From: Elmis aenea
Lineage: Eukaryota; Arthropoda; Insecta; Coleoptera; Elmidae
Assembly: GCA_947652605.1 (NCBI GenBank)
Contig: OX393576.1
Span: forward strand, 14,720,575 to 14,784,574
Direction: 5' to 3'
Length of the DNA stretch: 64,000 nucleotides
Shown in pieces: positions 11,549-23,776 of the stretch. Below the pieces are notes generated by a model. The model was not told the origin of the DNA. It did not search any database and saw only the letters and a program-made list of their open reading frames with translations. Positions within the stretch are counted from its first letter, which is position 1. Every line of letters begins with the position of its first letter. The translations under genes and the position numbers were made by a program.

Positions 11549-11635
11549 AGCGATCTGTTACAAAAAAAATAAAAAAGGGATGAAATTGTATCTATTGGAA
11601 CGTGTTCCATGGTACATGATGTTGTGTTTTCCAAG

Positions 11636-12992
11636 CAGGGATGGAATAACGTTTTAAATCGTTACGTTATTGTATAACGTTATTTATTATTGATTTTCGT
11701 TACATAACGTTATAAATAACATTAAAAAAATGAATCGTTATGTTATATAACGTTACAAAAATTATGACATATATAGGATGTTTCTTAAATAATGCAGAAA
11801 AAAATCGGGAGGTAATTCCTTATCCAAAAATTAGGGGGTTTTATTATATAAATTTTTTTCCTTGGACGTCTCCTTTCGGAGTTACACCCCCCTAAAGGGG
11901 AGCGGTAATATTAGGTTTTTATTCTATTTCTCAAATTCGAATAAATGTAGGAGAATGATATTTGGTGTGTTTAGTACTTATTTAAAGGTTTCCCATAGTA
12001 ATATTTTCAATCATCTCCCACTTTCACAGGGCACTGAAAAGTGCGACCTCTGTTGATTTTTTTATCAGAACTTTTTAGTGAGTTAAAATTTTGATTTTTT
12101 TTTTGTCAAAGTTTGATTTATTTAGATTTTTTTATTTTTTAACTTTTTTCGTAAAATCTACAATTTTTGAGTAAAAAATTAAATGAGCGAACATGATGTT
12201 TAGGTTCATATTGGGTAGAATTGACAGGCGTTTTAGCGTTATCGCCGCGTAAACGTCAAAATGAATCGTTTTGTATTGGAATATTTGATGGTTCATGTTC
12301 ACTCATATAATTTTTTACTCAAAAACTGCAGATTTTACGAAAAAAGTTAAAGAATAAAAAAGTCTAAATAAAAGTTTAAAAAAAAAAAATTCAAATTGCA
12401 AAATTTCAACCCACCAAAAAGTTCTAATAAAAAAACCAACAGGGGTCACACTTTTCAGCCCCCTGTGTAGGTGGGATATAATTGAAAATATTACTATGGG
12501 AAACGTTTTAATAAGTATAAAACATCTACCGAATATCATTCTCCTACATTTATATCCAAATTTAAGAAATGAAATAAAAACCTAATTTTACCGATCCAAT
12601 TAGGGGGGTGTAACTTCGAAAGGAGACGTCTAAGGAAAAAATTTTATCAAAAAGACCCCCCTTAATTTTGTATAAGGAATCACCTCCCGAATTTTTTCGC
12701 ATTATTTAAGAAATATCCTGTATAACAAAAGTACGTTGAGATATTTTATATTTATTTTCTAAAGTATTTCTAAAATATGAACAAAATATTATATCTTCTG
12801 AAAATAAAAAGATGGCCATATAAAAATTTAATTTATAGGAATAACGATACAAAATAACGTTTAGTAAAACGTTATCGGTTATTATAACGTTATATAACGT
12901 TATTACAATATCGTTACGTTATTGTATAAAAAATTGTAGTTGAATCGTTATTATAACGTTATCGGGTATCGTTACGTTACGATTAACAACAC
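11636..12992. mobile_element. Element rich in ATAACGTT repeats, inside pogo
   Basis: At 11640-11760 and 12840-12985 the motif ATAACGTT or its complement AACGTTAT recurs many times in inverted orientation. The left end may be CAGGGATGGAATAACG and the right end ...CGATTAACAACACT. The exact ends and duplication are uncertain. The hairpin at 11774-12720 sits inside it. Confidence 0.55.
11774..12720. mobile_element. 947-bp hairpin element (third nesting level)
   Basis: The two arms are long reverse complements: 'tttcttaaataatgc' with 'gcattatttaagaaa', and 'gagacgtc'/'gacgtctc' with 'cggagttacaccccc'. TA flanks both ends (11772-11773 and 12721-12722). Solo pieces of the same family lie at 26270-26372 and 27229-27560. 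Confidence 0.85.
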
Positions 12993-13198
12993 TCGAAATA
13001 TTTACTTTTGATACTTCAAAAACGGTTTCATCTACTCAACGCGCGTTTTCGAGTCAAACAAGACAGATCTTCTGTCAAAGACACCTAGCGTCATTCTTCA
13101 CATCATGGTGATGGATTTAGCCCATCAAGTGCCAGCACTATTTAGGATCCGCAAATGTTCCAAGGTACACTATGCTCAAGGTACAACAGTCTCCCCTA

Positions 13199-14280
13199 CA
13201 TATTTCTTATGTAAAATGAAACTATGCTCTTTTATAAAACAAAACATAAGCATTCTACAGAACTTAACAGTCGATAATAGTATCTGGATAATTTAGTTTA
13301 TCTTTAAACAAAAATATTTTTTAATATGTCACTTTTGCTTTGACGTAACGACACTTATCATGAGCTCTAAAATTTATCATACGCATTCATTCCTAAAATT
13401 ACAAGACATTCTTAGTAGGAACATTTGATATATTTTCATTAAAATTAAGAAGTGGTGATATTAAAAATATATACTCCCACGTAAAATCATTGCGAGACAA
13501 TGCAAATTTGAAAAATTAAAAGCTAGGAACAACGGAACTCCTTACACACTGCTAGTCGTTTGATGTCATTGTAATTAAGGATTACAAAGAGTAACAAAGA
13601 AAAGGATCGAAACCATGAAGTACGAAGTATAAATAATCCGATTAGAAATTTATGTTCAGTGGTATTTATAAATAAAAAACATTTTTTGAAGGAGCTGCAA
13701 TTAAGATGGTTAAAATTTGTGTTGGGAAAGACTTTTGCCAATAATGGCGATTAAAGTATTTTAAATAGAAACTTTATTATTATAACTTGTTCTCAATTTA
13801 ACAAAAAAAAGACAGCGTTGTGGCTCAGGGACTCTATTAAGGATACTAATTTAAAGAAATTGGAAACTATCGTTTTTAAAGTTTTATAGATTTTGTGAAA
13901 TGTAAAGTTTGAATATCCTACTATGCACATACAAAATTACAATTATATTATTTTTATTATTATATTGAGTGGCCCAAATACAAAAACAACCACTACCTGG
14001 GTATTCGAATTTTATAATCCTCTACTTATTAGGCACAAACAATTTTTTTATTTGCAGGATTGTAAGGTATACTTGTATTTTTCTTTAAAAAATATCAGTA
14101 GTAATATAACAAGTGCATTGAAAATTATCGATAATTTTTGGTAAGTATGCCCGAATGCAAGTTGAGCTGAAAAAAAAACACCATTGCACGTAGTGCACGA
14201 GTAATTTTTTCTGATTCAACTTGCATGAGTGAAGATTTGTCAAACATTATAGATTTGCAAGACACGAGTTATATTTTGTC
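13199..14280. other. AT-rich stretch, nothing recognised
   Basis: The short ORFs here (for example 13523-13741 minus and 13923-14144 plus) have low-complexity composition and no family signature. Confidence 0.4.
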
Positions 14281-14760
14281 AGAAAATTTCCTTCACCTAA
14301 CCTACCTGTTTAATTAAATGTATGTTATATCAAATTTTACAAGTACTGTCAGAGTGGTGCGTCAGGGGCGTGGTTTAATCTATATTAAAGTAACGCTACT
14401 GGTCGCCGAAATTCGTCAAAAAATTAACAAGACCAAAATATTTAATTCCCTCTCCAAATTTATATTTTCGACCAATCACAAACTCAGATTCCTTAGAAAC
14501 GACCAATAAACGCATGAAAATCTGTTAATTGCAAAAAGGATATTATCAGTGTATGATTATGTTTATTGGTCGTTTCTAGGAAATCTGAGTTTGTTATTGG
14601 TCGATAACGTAAATTTGACAGGAGGATCAACATCTGATAGGGGAATGTAAAATTATTACTGTGTAATAATGCTCCTATTGGTAGTCTCTAGGTCTAGATT
14701 ATTTAAGATTACTGATTGGTTGAAGACGCAAATTTGACAGGTGAAGGAAATTTTCATTAG
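14278..14760. repeat. Imperfect inverted repeat element
   Basis: Arms 'gaaaatttccttcacct' (about 14282-14298) and 'aggtgaaggaaattttc' (about 14739-14755) are inverted, as are 'cagattccttagaaacgacc' (about 14486) and its counterpart near 14570-14590. It looks like a MITE or foldback; duplication not identified. Confidence 0.6.
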
Positions 14761-14964
14761 TAAACTTTTAAACCGAGTTACAAATATGTCGGTATTCATT
14801 CTTAACTGTGGCACCTGTGGATGCATTACACACATGTATTAGGTACGTATGTTTTAAAATTTATTTAAAAAAATATGTTTTATATTTCTCTGAAACTATA
14901 AACATATTCGCACTTAGTTTTTATATTAATCAAGAAAATAAACTTACTTTATAATAATTATTGC

Positions 14965-14970
14965 TTTATT
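14965..14970 (-). terminator. Poly(A) signal of the WAP gene
   Basis: AATAAA on the minus strand, about 75 bases after the stop codon at 15046-15044. Confidence 0.7.
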
Positions 14971-15043
14971 CAACAAATATTAGCACCGGTTAAAATAATA
15001 CATAGAGCAAATATTGATTATGTGTATAGCGACATTTGGGCAT

Positions 15044-15350
15044 CTATCCTTGTATATTTAAGAACTGAATTTGGTAGCTGGGTCTCTAAAAAAAATTATT
15101 TAATTTTACCATAACATAATAGGTTCTGTATACTTACATTTCGATGGTAGCAATATGTGCCACCGCATGCATTTTGGCAACATTTATAACCACTTAAACA
15201 TCCATAAGTAGGACAAGTTCGTGTACAAGATCCTCCCTGTGGTCCCCATGGAGGTGGTGGACAACGGCCTCCTTGATTATGATTAGCCAAAACGGCCAAT
15301 ACTTGAACAAATACCAAAACGATGGCGAATAAAATAACGGAGCGAGTCAT
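15044..15350 (-). CDS. Secreted single-WAP-domain peptide, two exons, 84 residues
   Basis: Exons 15350-15138 and 15085-15044 join in phase 0 at GTAAGT...TTTTTTTAG. Residues 1-22 (MTRSVILFAIVLVFVQVLAV, then LA) are a signal peptide. Eight cysteines at 30, 42, 46, 51, 57, 58, 62 and 67 give C-x11-C-x3-C-x4-C-x5-CC-x3-C-x4-C, the WAP four-disulfide-core layout, with a Pro-rich first loop (CPPPPWGPQGG). The second exon adds RPSYQIQFLNIQG. By family knowledge such short WAP peptides are extracellular and act as protease inhibitors or antimicrobials; which applies here is unknown. An upstream ATG at 15401 overlaps the TATA box, so the start at 15350 is preferred. The intron is only 52 bases. Confidence 0.88.
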
Positions 15351-15385
15351 CTTGTTATTGCATGGTGAATTGAAAAGACGTTGTC

Positions 15386-15393
15386 TATTTATA
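15386..15393 (-). promoter_or_regulatory. TATA box of the WAP gene
   Basis: The minus strand reads TATAAATA about 36-43 bases before the ATG at 15350, which puts a transcription start near 15355-15362 and gives a very short 5'UTR. Confidence 0.65.
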
Positions 15394-16539
15394 CAAAACA
15401 TTATCGGAGTTGTTATTTAAAAAATTACACAAGCAATTGCAGGTGATCGGTTTCAACATTAAAATTTCCGATAAAATTCAAAATTTTGAGAAATGATATC
15501 GTTAAATACGTTTAAAACCATATTATTACTTTTGCGTGACTAAAATTTCATGTCATATGAAACATTTTCACTTGATAAAAACTTAAATTACAGTTTTTAA
15601 CTGTGATAAGAATATTTTTCTAGAAATAAGTCGCTAAAAACGTTTATGACTTTAAGTGAAAAAATTCAAAATATGTAACAATTTTTATAGCATAGTGTGG
15701 CGTAAAAAAAATAATTGTTTATTCTTCCTTTATTTGTTTTATCTAATAATTAATATTTTTTTAAAATTTGCGCCAAAACAGTTTTAGTTATTTTTAAAAT
15801 ATGTTGGCTCTAAAGTCTGTTTTAGACGATACTATTTTTTCGTTTAAGAAAATTGCATTCTATTTTATTTTACCGTGTCAATCAGAAATTAAAGATCTTG
15901 AACAAAAAAATGTACGGAAATAGGACGTGTTCCAATTGCATCTAATATTTGGCATGTGCGCATGCGTATTCTACTGTAATTGTATTTGACCTAATGTCAC
16001 TTGTGGGTTAGGTTAACTGAAATAAAAATCAGTTCGTTATTGATTGTTTAGTAACATTATTAATGGTAATGCAGCCATAAGCAATCTATTCATTTGTTAT
16101 TATGTATAAGCAGCAAGGGTGATCAGATGTCAGTTTACGTAAATCCGGTGAAGATGACAGGGGGTGGAGGGGGGTCAGGAAATGCACCTTAATTTTTGGT
16201 TGTAGTTTTCCGGGTTCTAATTCGTAAGCAAAAGAAAATTCCTCAGTGGGAAATATAGGATGTTGATACATAAAAAACAAAAAAAAAATTACAAAATCTT
16301 GTTACATGGGTATATTACGATGCAATAAATAAATTTAAAAAACAAGGCGAATTACGCGACTTTCCTAAATAATAACATACAGAGAGGCAAAGCGTGAACG
16401 TAGTATTTGAAAAATATGTGATAGACAATACGATCGTGTTTCTTGTTTTCATTGATATATCCGACTTACGATTATATTTTGATCTTTTGATCCAATTTTT
16501 GTATCGGTACTGTTTTTTTCGGTTAAGTAAGTTTTTGGT

Positions 16540-16640
16540 ACTGTTATGAAACCCGGAGAAATCATAATAAAACCCAGAGCACGGAGAAACGATGTTAAAA
16601 CCCAAAGACTCCGGGTGAAACCCTAATAAGCACCCATATA
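16540..16640. repeat. Degenerate 'aaaCCCGGAG' repeats
   Basis: The strings gaaacccggag, aaaacccagagc, aaaacccaaag, ctccgggtg and gaaaccc follow one another over about 100 bases, some inverted. Possibly a MITE remnant. The remaining DNA between 15400 and 16700 shows nothing I recognise. Confidence 0.4.
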
Positions 16641-16721
16641 CAAATAAATTATAGAAAAAGAAATAAATATTAAAATAAACATTTGACATGGATACTCAAG
16701 ATTGCCATCAAAATATAATAT

Positions 16722-17372
16722 TCTCGCGAAAAATTTGCTCATAAATTCGATCTAAAAATATCGCGAGGAGCAGAAAATTGCAAATTTCAGTAAATGTCAT
16801 CATTATTCGTTATTTTAGTGGAACTTCTTCCCTCATTATTAGCATGTTCTGTTATTAAAATCTGCAAAAATCGGTAATTAATTCATTAGTTCGAATATTA
16901 GCGATATTTTTAGAAAGAATTTATGAGCAAATTTTTCGCTAAAATAGTAAAATAAATCAAATTACGCGCCAAGGTGGCAGATACGAAGAAAAGTCAAGAT
17001 ACACTTTTTGTTAAAAATAAAATGCTTTACCCATAAACAAGCTAAAGTTTGATTTTGAACAGGGCCGTACTAGTTTTTTTATAAAATTTATTGTAACTGA
17101 ACCCCCACAACTCCGCCACTGGTTGCTTGTGGGACTTGAAATATTCACCGATTGTGGTAACCTGTAAGGTGGTGCTGTATATCAAATTTGGTTGAAAATT
17201 TATCTACTGGTTGGGAAACGGTTAAAAATTATCAATATTATTTCGAAAATTTCAACACCCTGTATCTTTAAATTGAAGCGTTTTTGGACCAATGTTGATA
17301 TGAAATATTCGCTTTAAAATAAGTTTTTCTATCGACTGTTAAAGTCCTGCTTCAAAAAAGTGGACCACCCTG
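16722..17372. mobile_element. Composite hairpin element ending in CACCCTG-TA
   Basis: Inverted blocks 'cgcgaaaaatttgctcata' (about 16724) and 'tatgagcaaatttttcgc' (about 16922) form a hairpin. From about 16925 to 17372 the sequence is an inverted copy of 38878-39323. The right end GTGGTCCACCCTG-type terminus is followed by TA. Confidence 0.7.
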
Positions 17373-17373
17373 T

Positions 17374-18880
17374 ATAAGAGTTTTTGTAACAAAAAATATT
17401 ATCATGTAAATGATTCATATTTTTCATGAAAAATTAATGAACGAGATTCTTGTATAAAAATTTTGACATATTCTTCAACGAATAAATTGTTAAAAATTAG
17501 TATAGTCTAAAAAGGACATAATACAGAAAATTTTGAAATTCTGTGATAGTCTAGTACTTTAGTAGTAAATCACAGGTATTGAAAATCTGGTAAGCAGTTC
17601 CAAAAATAAACAAAACAACAAAAATCCCTTAGCAGCAATTGTTAAGTAATTTTATTTTTATTTATTATTTAAATAATTTAGCGATTTAAACCAAACCAGC
17701 GAGTGGATCTAAGAGAAGCTTGTAAAAAAATGTTTCAAACTACTACGAAAATTTACTTTCCAGTAGGTATGTATTATTTAATTTGTAAAAAAATATTTAG
17801 AAATAGAGTATTATTATTCTTTCATAATAATTTGTTGCTGGTGAAAGATACATAAACTTAATTTTACCCTCAAGAGATTTTTAAAAAACTTTCAAAATAC
17901 TGGGTTTGATATGCGCTACCATTGAACATATAATTGTCGTGTTTGTTCCTGGTAATCTTATTTTACTTCTTACATATTTTTCAACGAATGATTTAAAAAC
18001 AGATAAAAAAGCATGCGTTTTATTTGCATGTTGGATGATATTTTTTAAAGAAAAATTTAACACAGCCACATTTCGTATGGAAGTTTAGACATGCACTGTA
18101 CTTTTCTTATTAAAAATTTTAAGTTATAGATAGGTTTATACGTGTTTGGTGACATCATCGTGAAATTGAAGCGAATTACTTTATAATTGTAAACAAAAAA
18201 AAGGACACGGATTTAGATACCTATTTAATTCCTATTTTCACATATTCTTTTAGTAAGTCCTAGAGGGTTTTTAAATAATTTAGTTAATAATCGAATTATT
18301 CACCTTGATATTGCGATTTCAATTGAAACATCCTGTTTATGGGTACATTTTGTTGGCATACATAGCATGTATTTTCAATCAAAGCTAACCGCTATTAGAC
18401 CAGTGGTTTACTACTAACACATGCCAGTTTCCAGCTTCCTTGAAAGTTGTTTCATAATTGATAACAACAATATGGGTGTGTCCCTGTGGAATAAGAACGC
18501 AGTAATCAAGAGTTTACATTTCATATAATATTTAGACGTTATTGATATTTTAAAGACAGTATATCTTTTTAATCAAGGATCGTAGAAATATTTCAAGGAT
18601 ATATTTATGAATCGCATACATCAGTCAAGAACGACGTGGCACTCATTAAGAAACAATTTACGAAGTGTTTTTTGAACTATTTTAAAGACATTTTTAGCAC
18701 ATTTCCTATAAATTTTTTAAACGGTCGATGTTAATAACTTAAGTGATATAAATAAAACGTCACTATTTTATTGTTAAATATCAAATTTCAAGTTATTATC
18801 GTGATGATAAGTTTACAGATTAGAGATAATTAAACAAAAAAAAGGTGTCAAAAATCTTAGGTTTCGATATTCCATTGGTT
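17374..18880. other. AT-rich stretch, nothing recognised
   Basis: Two overlapping antisense ORFs at 17881-18088 are mutual shadows without a known motif. No transposon end is clear. Confidence 0.4.
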
Positions 18881-18899
18881 AATTTTTCAAAAGAAGGGG

Positions 18900-19146
18900 T
18901 TGCATTCTACAGGTGTCGGAGTGCAGGTTAGAGCTTTTGTGAGCTTTTCGAAAAGCAACAAGTGTATTAACAAGATGAAGCGCCGCTATCAAAACTGGTG
19001 TTCAGAGCATGTCATGGGAAGTTATGAAGTCTCTTAGTGATTGTAAGAGAAGCTGAAGGTAGTGCGTGACAGGTGCTCATCAGTTGCGGAAGTGGTACCA
19101 GCAAAAATTCTACAACACGTAGTGTTACCAAGAACTGGCTTTATCG
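18900..19146 (+). other. Possible untranslated exon with splice donor
   Basis: This 250-base island is distinctly less AT-rich than its surroundings (blocks such as gatgaagcgccgctatca and gctcatcagttgcggaagtg). It ends TTATCG followed by a consensus donor GTAAGT at 19147-19152. It has no long ORF. It could be the 5'UTR exon required by the neuropeptide gene, whose coding exon begins at an acceptor, but a 24.7-kb intron would be needed. Confidence 0.3.
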
Positions 19147-19152
19147 GTAAGT

Positions 19153-21397
19153 TCCAAGTGAACAATCATTTACGTGTGTAATTACTTTTATATCGAATTC
19201 AAGTAAGGTTTTATCGCAAAAAATAAATTGCTGTGTAATCAAAAAGTTGTTAAAAACAACTGAAAGCAACTTAAAATAACTGAGAATAACATGCATAAAA
19301 TTCTAAAAATGACGAAATGTATTATAGAATTTTATTAGTATCTACATTTGTTTATTATCACGATAAATTTCCTTAAAGCTTTGTAAAAAAATGTTTTTTT
19401 AGAAAAAAATTGTGTAATCATTTAAAACGTACAACAAAAATACATACAAAAGAAAAAATTCATTTTGTCTATTAAAAACTTACTTTTAAAATTTAGTACA
19501 CCATAAAAGTTATTACTTTAAAAGTTCCTCATAATTTAGGAGTGTAGTTTATTAAAAATATATTAGAAAATTTTCATCTTTCATTTTCAGTAGAAATAAA
19601 GTTAATTAAAAATCAATTAATTTTTTTTAAAGGATTTTTTGTACAAATCCAGTTTCAAGACTTCCTTCCGTCTCTTAATCAGTTGTAGTCTTATTTATTA
19701 ATTTATTTACACACACAGCTGTCATAATACCGATCATTGCAGGCAACAATGTTTATCTAAAACTATGTAGATTTAACTGAACGAATTTTGTTCATTAAAA
19801 CGCCTTCCATAGTTTGTTTTAAATGAAATCTTTCTCTCTGTTAATGCAATAATTTTTGTGTTTAAAAATGCAAAAGATTTTCTAATAATAATTTTCTTTT
19901 CTTTAACTGATATTTTTACTTTATTATTTTATTACTCCTATTATTTATTTTATGATTTTACTTTATTATTTACATTATTTCTTAAATGTTTTGTTTTGTG
20001 TGAATATTCCACGAGTGGAGATTTATTTGTTTGGTTTAATTTTGTATATCTAATGTGTTTGTCACACAAGCCTAAATATTTTGTTTGTTTTGTTCTATAT
20101 GAAACAAACCACAATTGCAATTTTGTAAATTCCTTCACATTCATAAAATTTTTTTTTAAACCACTGTTTTGGGAAATGATATAAAGTTTTTGTTGGTGTG
20201 TAGCATGTTATGTTTTTTAAGTACTTTTATACCTTCAGTGTTTGGAAAAAAGCATCTTTTAATGTGTTTATATGTTTTTTCTTAGCATAATTTTTGTTAG
20301 TGTTGTTACTATACTGTTAACCTAGCTTCGGAAAATCATGTAAATTTGAATTTTTGGTTTTAGCAGAATTTTTTTCACATTCTCTATCGGCTTTAACGAT
20401 AAGTGTCGATTACTGTTTTTTTTTTTTTATGGTTAAATATTTGGGTGTGTTTGTAAATACCTGTTGGTATGGGTTGGTTTCCCATAAATTATATGTTCTA
20501 TACCAGGGTTTTTAGTTTTGTAAACTAGAATATTTAAAAAACGCAAATAGCTTTGAAGCTGATCAAAAGATTTTGATTTAAGTTTGTTTTTATTAACAAA
20601 TGATACAGTGAAATAATTCAAAAATAAATTAAACATTAATTTTATTTTATTTGTAGTGTAGGTAACTATTGTTTAGGTTTAGAGCATAAATCTGATGTTG
20701 ATTAAATGAGCATCATGATCACAAATAATTCATTAATATGTTATTTTATTTTATTTATTTTTTTAAATCTGTTTTAATAATCTATTTCAACATATTTCAT
20801 GTTATGCATAGCTGTGTTGATACTTAATAATTAATAAGGGTGTATGTTATTTGCAGCGGTATTTTTAGGTATTATTTTTTAATCGGTTAATACCATATAA
20901 TGTTCGTTAAGTGTCCAAAAATTTATATTTTTATTTTGCCATCTCTTGTTTTGTTTTTATATTTTATATTATACAGTGTCAAAAAGATTTCGTTCGGTTA
21001 GCACAGGTAACGAAGTTGTATTGTGACTACTGCGTTTTGTATGAGTTGAGTTATTTAGATAAAAACCTTTTTAATTTGGTATTTATAAAACTTATGCGCA
21101 ATAGCTTCGATCATGTCAAGTCTAACGTCTAGTTTTATTTAAACCACCTTTGCTCGAGTGAGAATTAACATTTGTAAAGTATTCGTCTTATTTCAGAAGA
21201 TAAATTCATTTGTAACTTTATTATTTACATTAATAATTTTTTCCAGCTATGCACACAATTAATAAATGAGTTTGTAAGGTATTGTCCATACACGCTTATT
21301 CGATTTTATTTGTTTCTACCGATAAATAGGCAAATAAAAAAGAAGAACTAAATATGATTAAAGTCTATTTTAATTGTAAAACAAAATTTGTGTTTAT
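19153..21397. other. Very AT-rich, T-biased stretch
   Basis: Long T-rich tracts (19850-20300, 20400-20430) produce Phe/Leu-rich false ORFs. I see no gene or clear element. Confidence 0.4.
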
Positions 21398-21405
21398 GTA
21401 ATAGT

Positions 21406-21922
21406 GGTACAGGACAAGTACCCCCTGGACAATAACCCCCGGACATTAATCACCGGACAATAACCCTCTGTACAAATAACTCCTGGAAAATAACTCTCCG
21501 TACAAATAACCCCCGGACAAATAACCCCCCGTGTAAAAAAACCGGGCAACTAACCCCCCATGCAAAAAAAACCTAACAAGTAACGTGGAATATCGGTAGA
21601 TTATAATTGCCGCAATGTAAAGTGATAAAGTTGCAAAAAAAAATTATTTAATCTTCTTCGGGTATTGTCTTTCAACGAAAAATTTTTCGCTGTTATGGCC
21701 ATCATGCAGCGATTTGAAATTACGTTAACATCATAGGATTAGAATTAAAATTAGTAAACTTGTTAACATTATGGTAAAATATTTGTATTTAAATAAGTAA
21801 AGATTATATTGTTATTCTGCCTTCAATTTTTAATAGTTGTCCGGGGGCTATTTGTACGGAGACTTATTGTCCGGTGGTTTAATGTCCGAGGTTATTGTCC
21901 AGGGGGTACTTGTCCTAGAACC
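21406..21922. mobile_element. 517-bp MITE with clustered GGACAATAACCCCC repeats
   Basis: The inverted ends are GGTACAGGACAAGTACCCCC (left) and GGTTCTAGGACAAGTACCCC read from the right. At least seven degenerate copies of (t/g)gacaa(a/t)taac(c/t)cccg follow in the left arm and three inverted ones in the right arm. The flanks gtaatagt (21398-21405) and ttaatagt (21923-21930) match at seven of eight bases, hAT-like. Confidence 0.8.
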
Positions 21923-21930
21923 TTAATAGT

Positions 21931-23225
21931 TCAGAATTTTCATACTGATATACTGAGTTACAATTCACCTACATATACTTTCTTTAGTTTTCAAACTGAA
22001 GTTTTTAAACCGGATTTTCTATTTTTGCTGATGTTTCGTATTGGTTTAACATCGATATAGGGGCTTAGATTTTTATTTGTATTTTCAATTGTCATAATTT
22101 TTATTTGCGCTTAGTTTAAGTAGACGCGAAAAGCAGCAACAATAAAAAGTTTATTGTTTAATAAAACCGTACAGCACTTATGCACTACAAAGTTTGCTAC
22201 GTTTATTATACTTTAAATGAATTTGTATTGCATGTGATTCATAATCAATTAATTATTGATTTGTTTAACGTAATCCAAACTTTTTCATTAAATACGTTAT
22301 CAACAATTTACTACATTAAACATAAATAAAATTTATTAAATACCGAAGTTAGGGTGTGTCGCTAGGATAAATAAGTGAAAATATTAAAATGCTATATCAT
22401 GTTCATATTTATTGGAATAGAGTTCCAATAAAACCTTTTCGAGATATAAAAACGCCATGTAAATAAAAGACTAAATCAGACCCTTCCAAGATTTAGCTGT
22501 CTTATATAAAACGCTTCATTACAGCTTTGAATAGAAGGAACGATTGATCAGAACGATACCCTTATGTACCTACTAAATAATTTCTATGTTACTGAAAAAA
22601 GGATACCAAAATGATAAAATTATTTATCGAAGAGTTCTTTACGGTCGAAAGGATGTGAATGTGCTTGTAAACGACAGTGTATTTGCAGTTGGCTGCGATT
22701 TCGGCAATCTTAACATTTACAGCCTCTGTTTTTTTAGCCTCATATATCGAGGGCTAAGCTGAATTTATCAAGTATTTTAAAAATAAAACTAAGGCCCTAT
22801 TGCACAAAATAGCACTGGTGTTAAAATACAAGTTAATCCCTAAAACAAGGCAATATCAGCACCAACTATGCTGCGATTTTGCCTAGTTCTAGAGTTAATG
22901 TGGTTTAATCCTGGGGTTAACCCCGGGTTAATCGTTTTATTTATTTATTTCTTTCTTTCTTTCTAATAGTTTTGTGCTGCATTAACTCTCCGAGTTCCAA
23001 AAAAGCAGAGCATGTAAGCATTTTCCATGAAACTTTGAATCTTCTTGATAGTGGCAATGAACAATTTTTTCCCCAAAATTGTTACAGTTGACAAAACTCG
23101 CATTTCCCTTTTCAGTTCCGACTTTAGGGGTCCGTGCGAGTCGATGCAACTTTCTGTTCAACATTTAGCAAAATTAAATTTAAAAAAAAAAATTGTAAGC
23201 ATATATTTTTACAGAAATATAGAAT
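21931..23225. other. AT-rich stretch with a (TTTA)n(TTTC)n tract
   Basis: A short simple repeat lies at about 22937-22965. The ORFs at 22982-23269 are low-confidence shadows. Nothing else is recognised. Confidence 0.4.
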
Positions 23226-23227
23226 AC

Positions 23228-23755
23228 AAGATGGTTTACCCGGCGTTGCACGGGCGATTACAATTTTAATTACTGTTTTAACTTGAATAAGCCTAATAAT
23301 TCCAAATCATACACAAATTACATACTCTGATCAATCATCTTTTCATTTTCTTATAATTCCTTAAAAAATAACTATTTATTGCTTAAAAATTGAATAATAA
23401 CTCAAATTTATTTTCTTTCGTCTTGTTTCAATTAAAAATGTACTAATAAAAATAATACTTCATGTACATTTATTACTAATTGTATACAAAACAATCTTTA
23501 CTTGTGAAATACACCGCGCCGTATCGTGTTATGACCAGGTATTTGCCGACGTAAGATCGAATCCCGTCCAAGTAATTATTTTTTTTTTAAATTGGTAATA
23601 TGTGTTTGTACTTAAAGTTTGGCGTTAGATCTGCAAGGTCCTAAATAGTAACTGTGCAAAATTTGGTCCCGATCGGTCAACGGACCTAGGATTGTATAGC
23701 GAACAAACAAACAAACAAACAAACACACAAACAAGCTCTTTTATATATATAGATA
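23228..23755 (+). mobile_element. SINE-like retroposon with tRNA-like block and (CAAA)n tail
   Basis: TACCCGGCGTTGCACGGGCG at 23238-23257, a tRNA-like stretch at about 23512-23577 with the B box GATCGAATCCC, and the 3' block GGTCCCGATCGGTCAACGG lead into (CAAA)n at about 23703-23735. The 3' block is of a kind common at the ends of insect LINEs and SINEs; family assignment is from memory and tentative. Confidence 0.5.
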
Positions 23756-23776
23756 AAGATATTAAGAGAGAACATA

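Larger units (their letters stand above)
11080..13196 (-). mobile_element. pogo-type DNA transposon, defective, with two nested insertions
   Basis: The inverted ends are AGGGAGACTGTTGTACC (left) and, read from the right, GGGGAGACTGTTGTACC, with TA on both sides (11078-11079 and 13197-13198). CCATGGTAC-type subterminal repeats recur at about 11092, 11267-11302, 11602 and 13159. A minus-strand HTH fragment at 11300-11548 is the only recognisable part of a transposase. The catalytic DDE domain is missing. Confidence 0.8.

Noticed and set aside
15096..15401. A 101-residue protein starting at 15401
   Set aside because: The first ATG overlaps the TATA box, the residues before MTRS are not signal-like, and the C-terminal 13 residues read into a spliced intron.
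16315..16689. 124-residue minus-strand ORF
   Set aside because: Low-complexity composition over degenerate repeats; no domain, splice support or codon character.
19858..20184. 108-residue Phe-rich ORF
   Set aside because: Produced by T-rich DNA; an antisense frame is open too, and neither has a protein signature.
21406..21922. A CRISPR-like array
   Set aside because: Repeat units are about 14 bases, degenerate, without uniform spacers, and inverted between arms; it is a MITE in an insect genome.
23511..23578. A functional tRNA gene
   Set aside because: A B box is present, but the A box and acceptor stem are poor, and the block leads into a retroposon tail.
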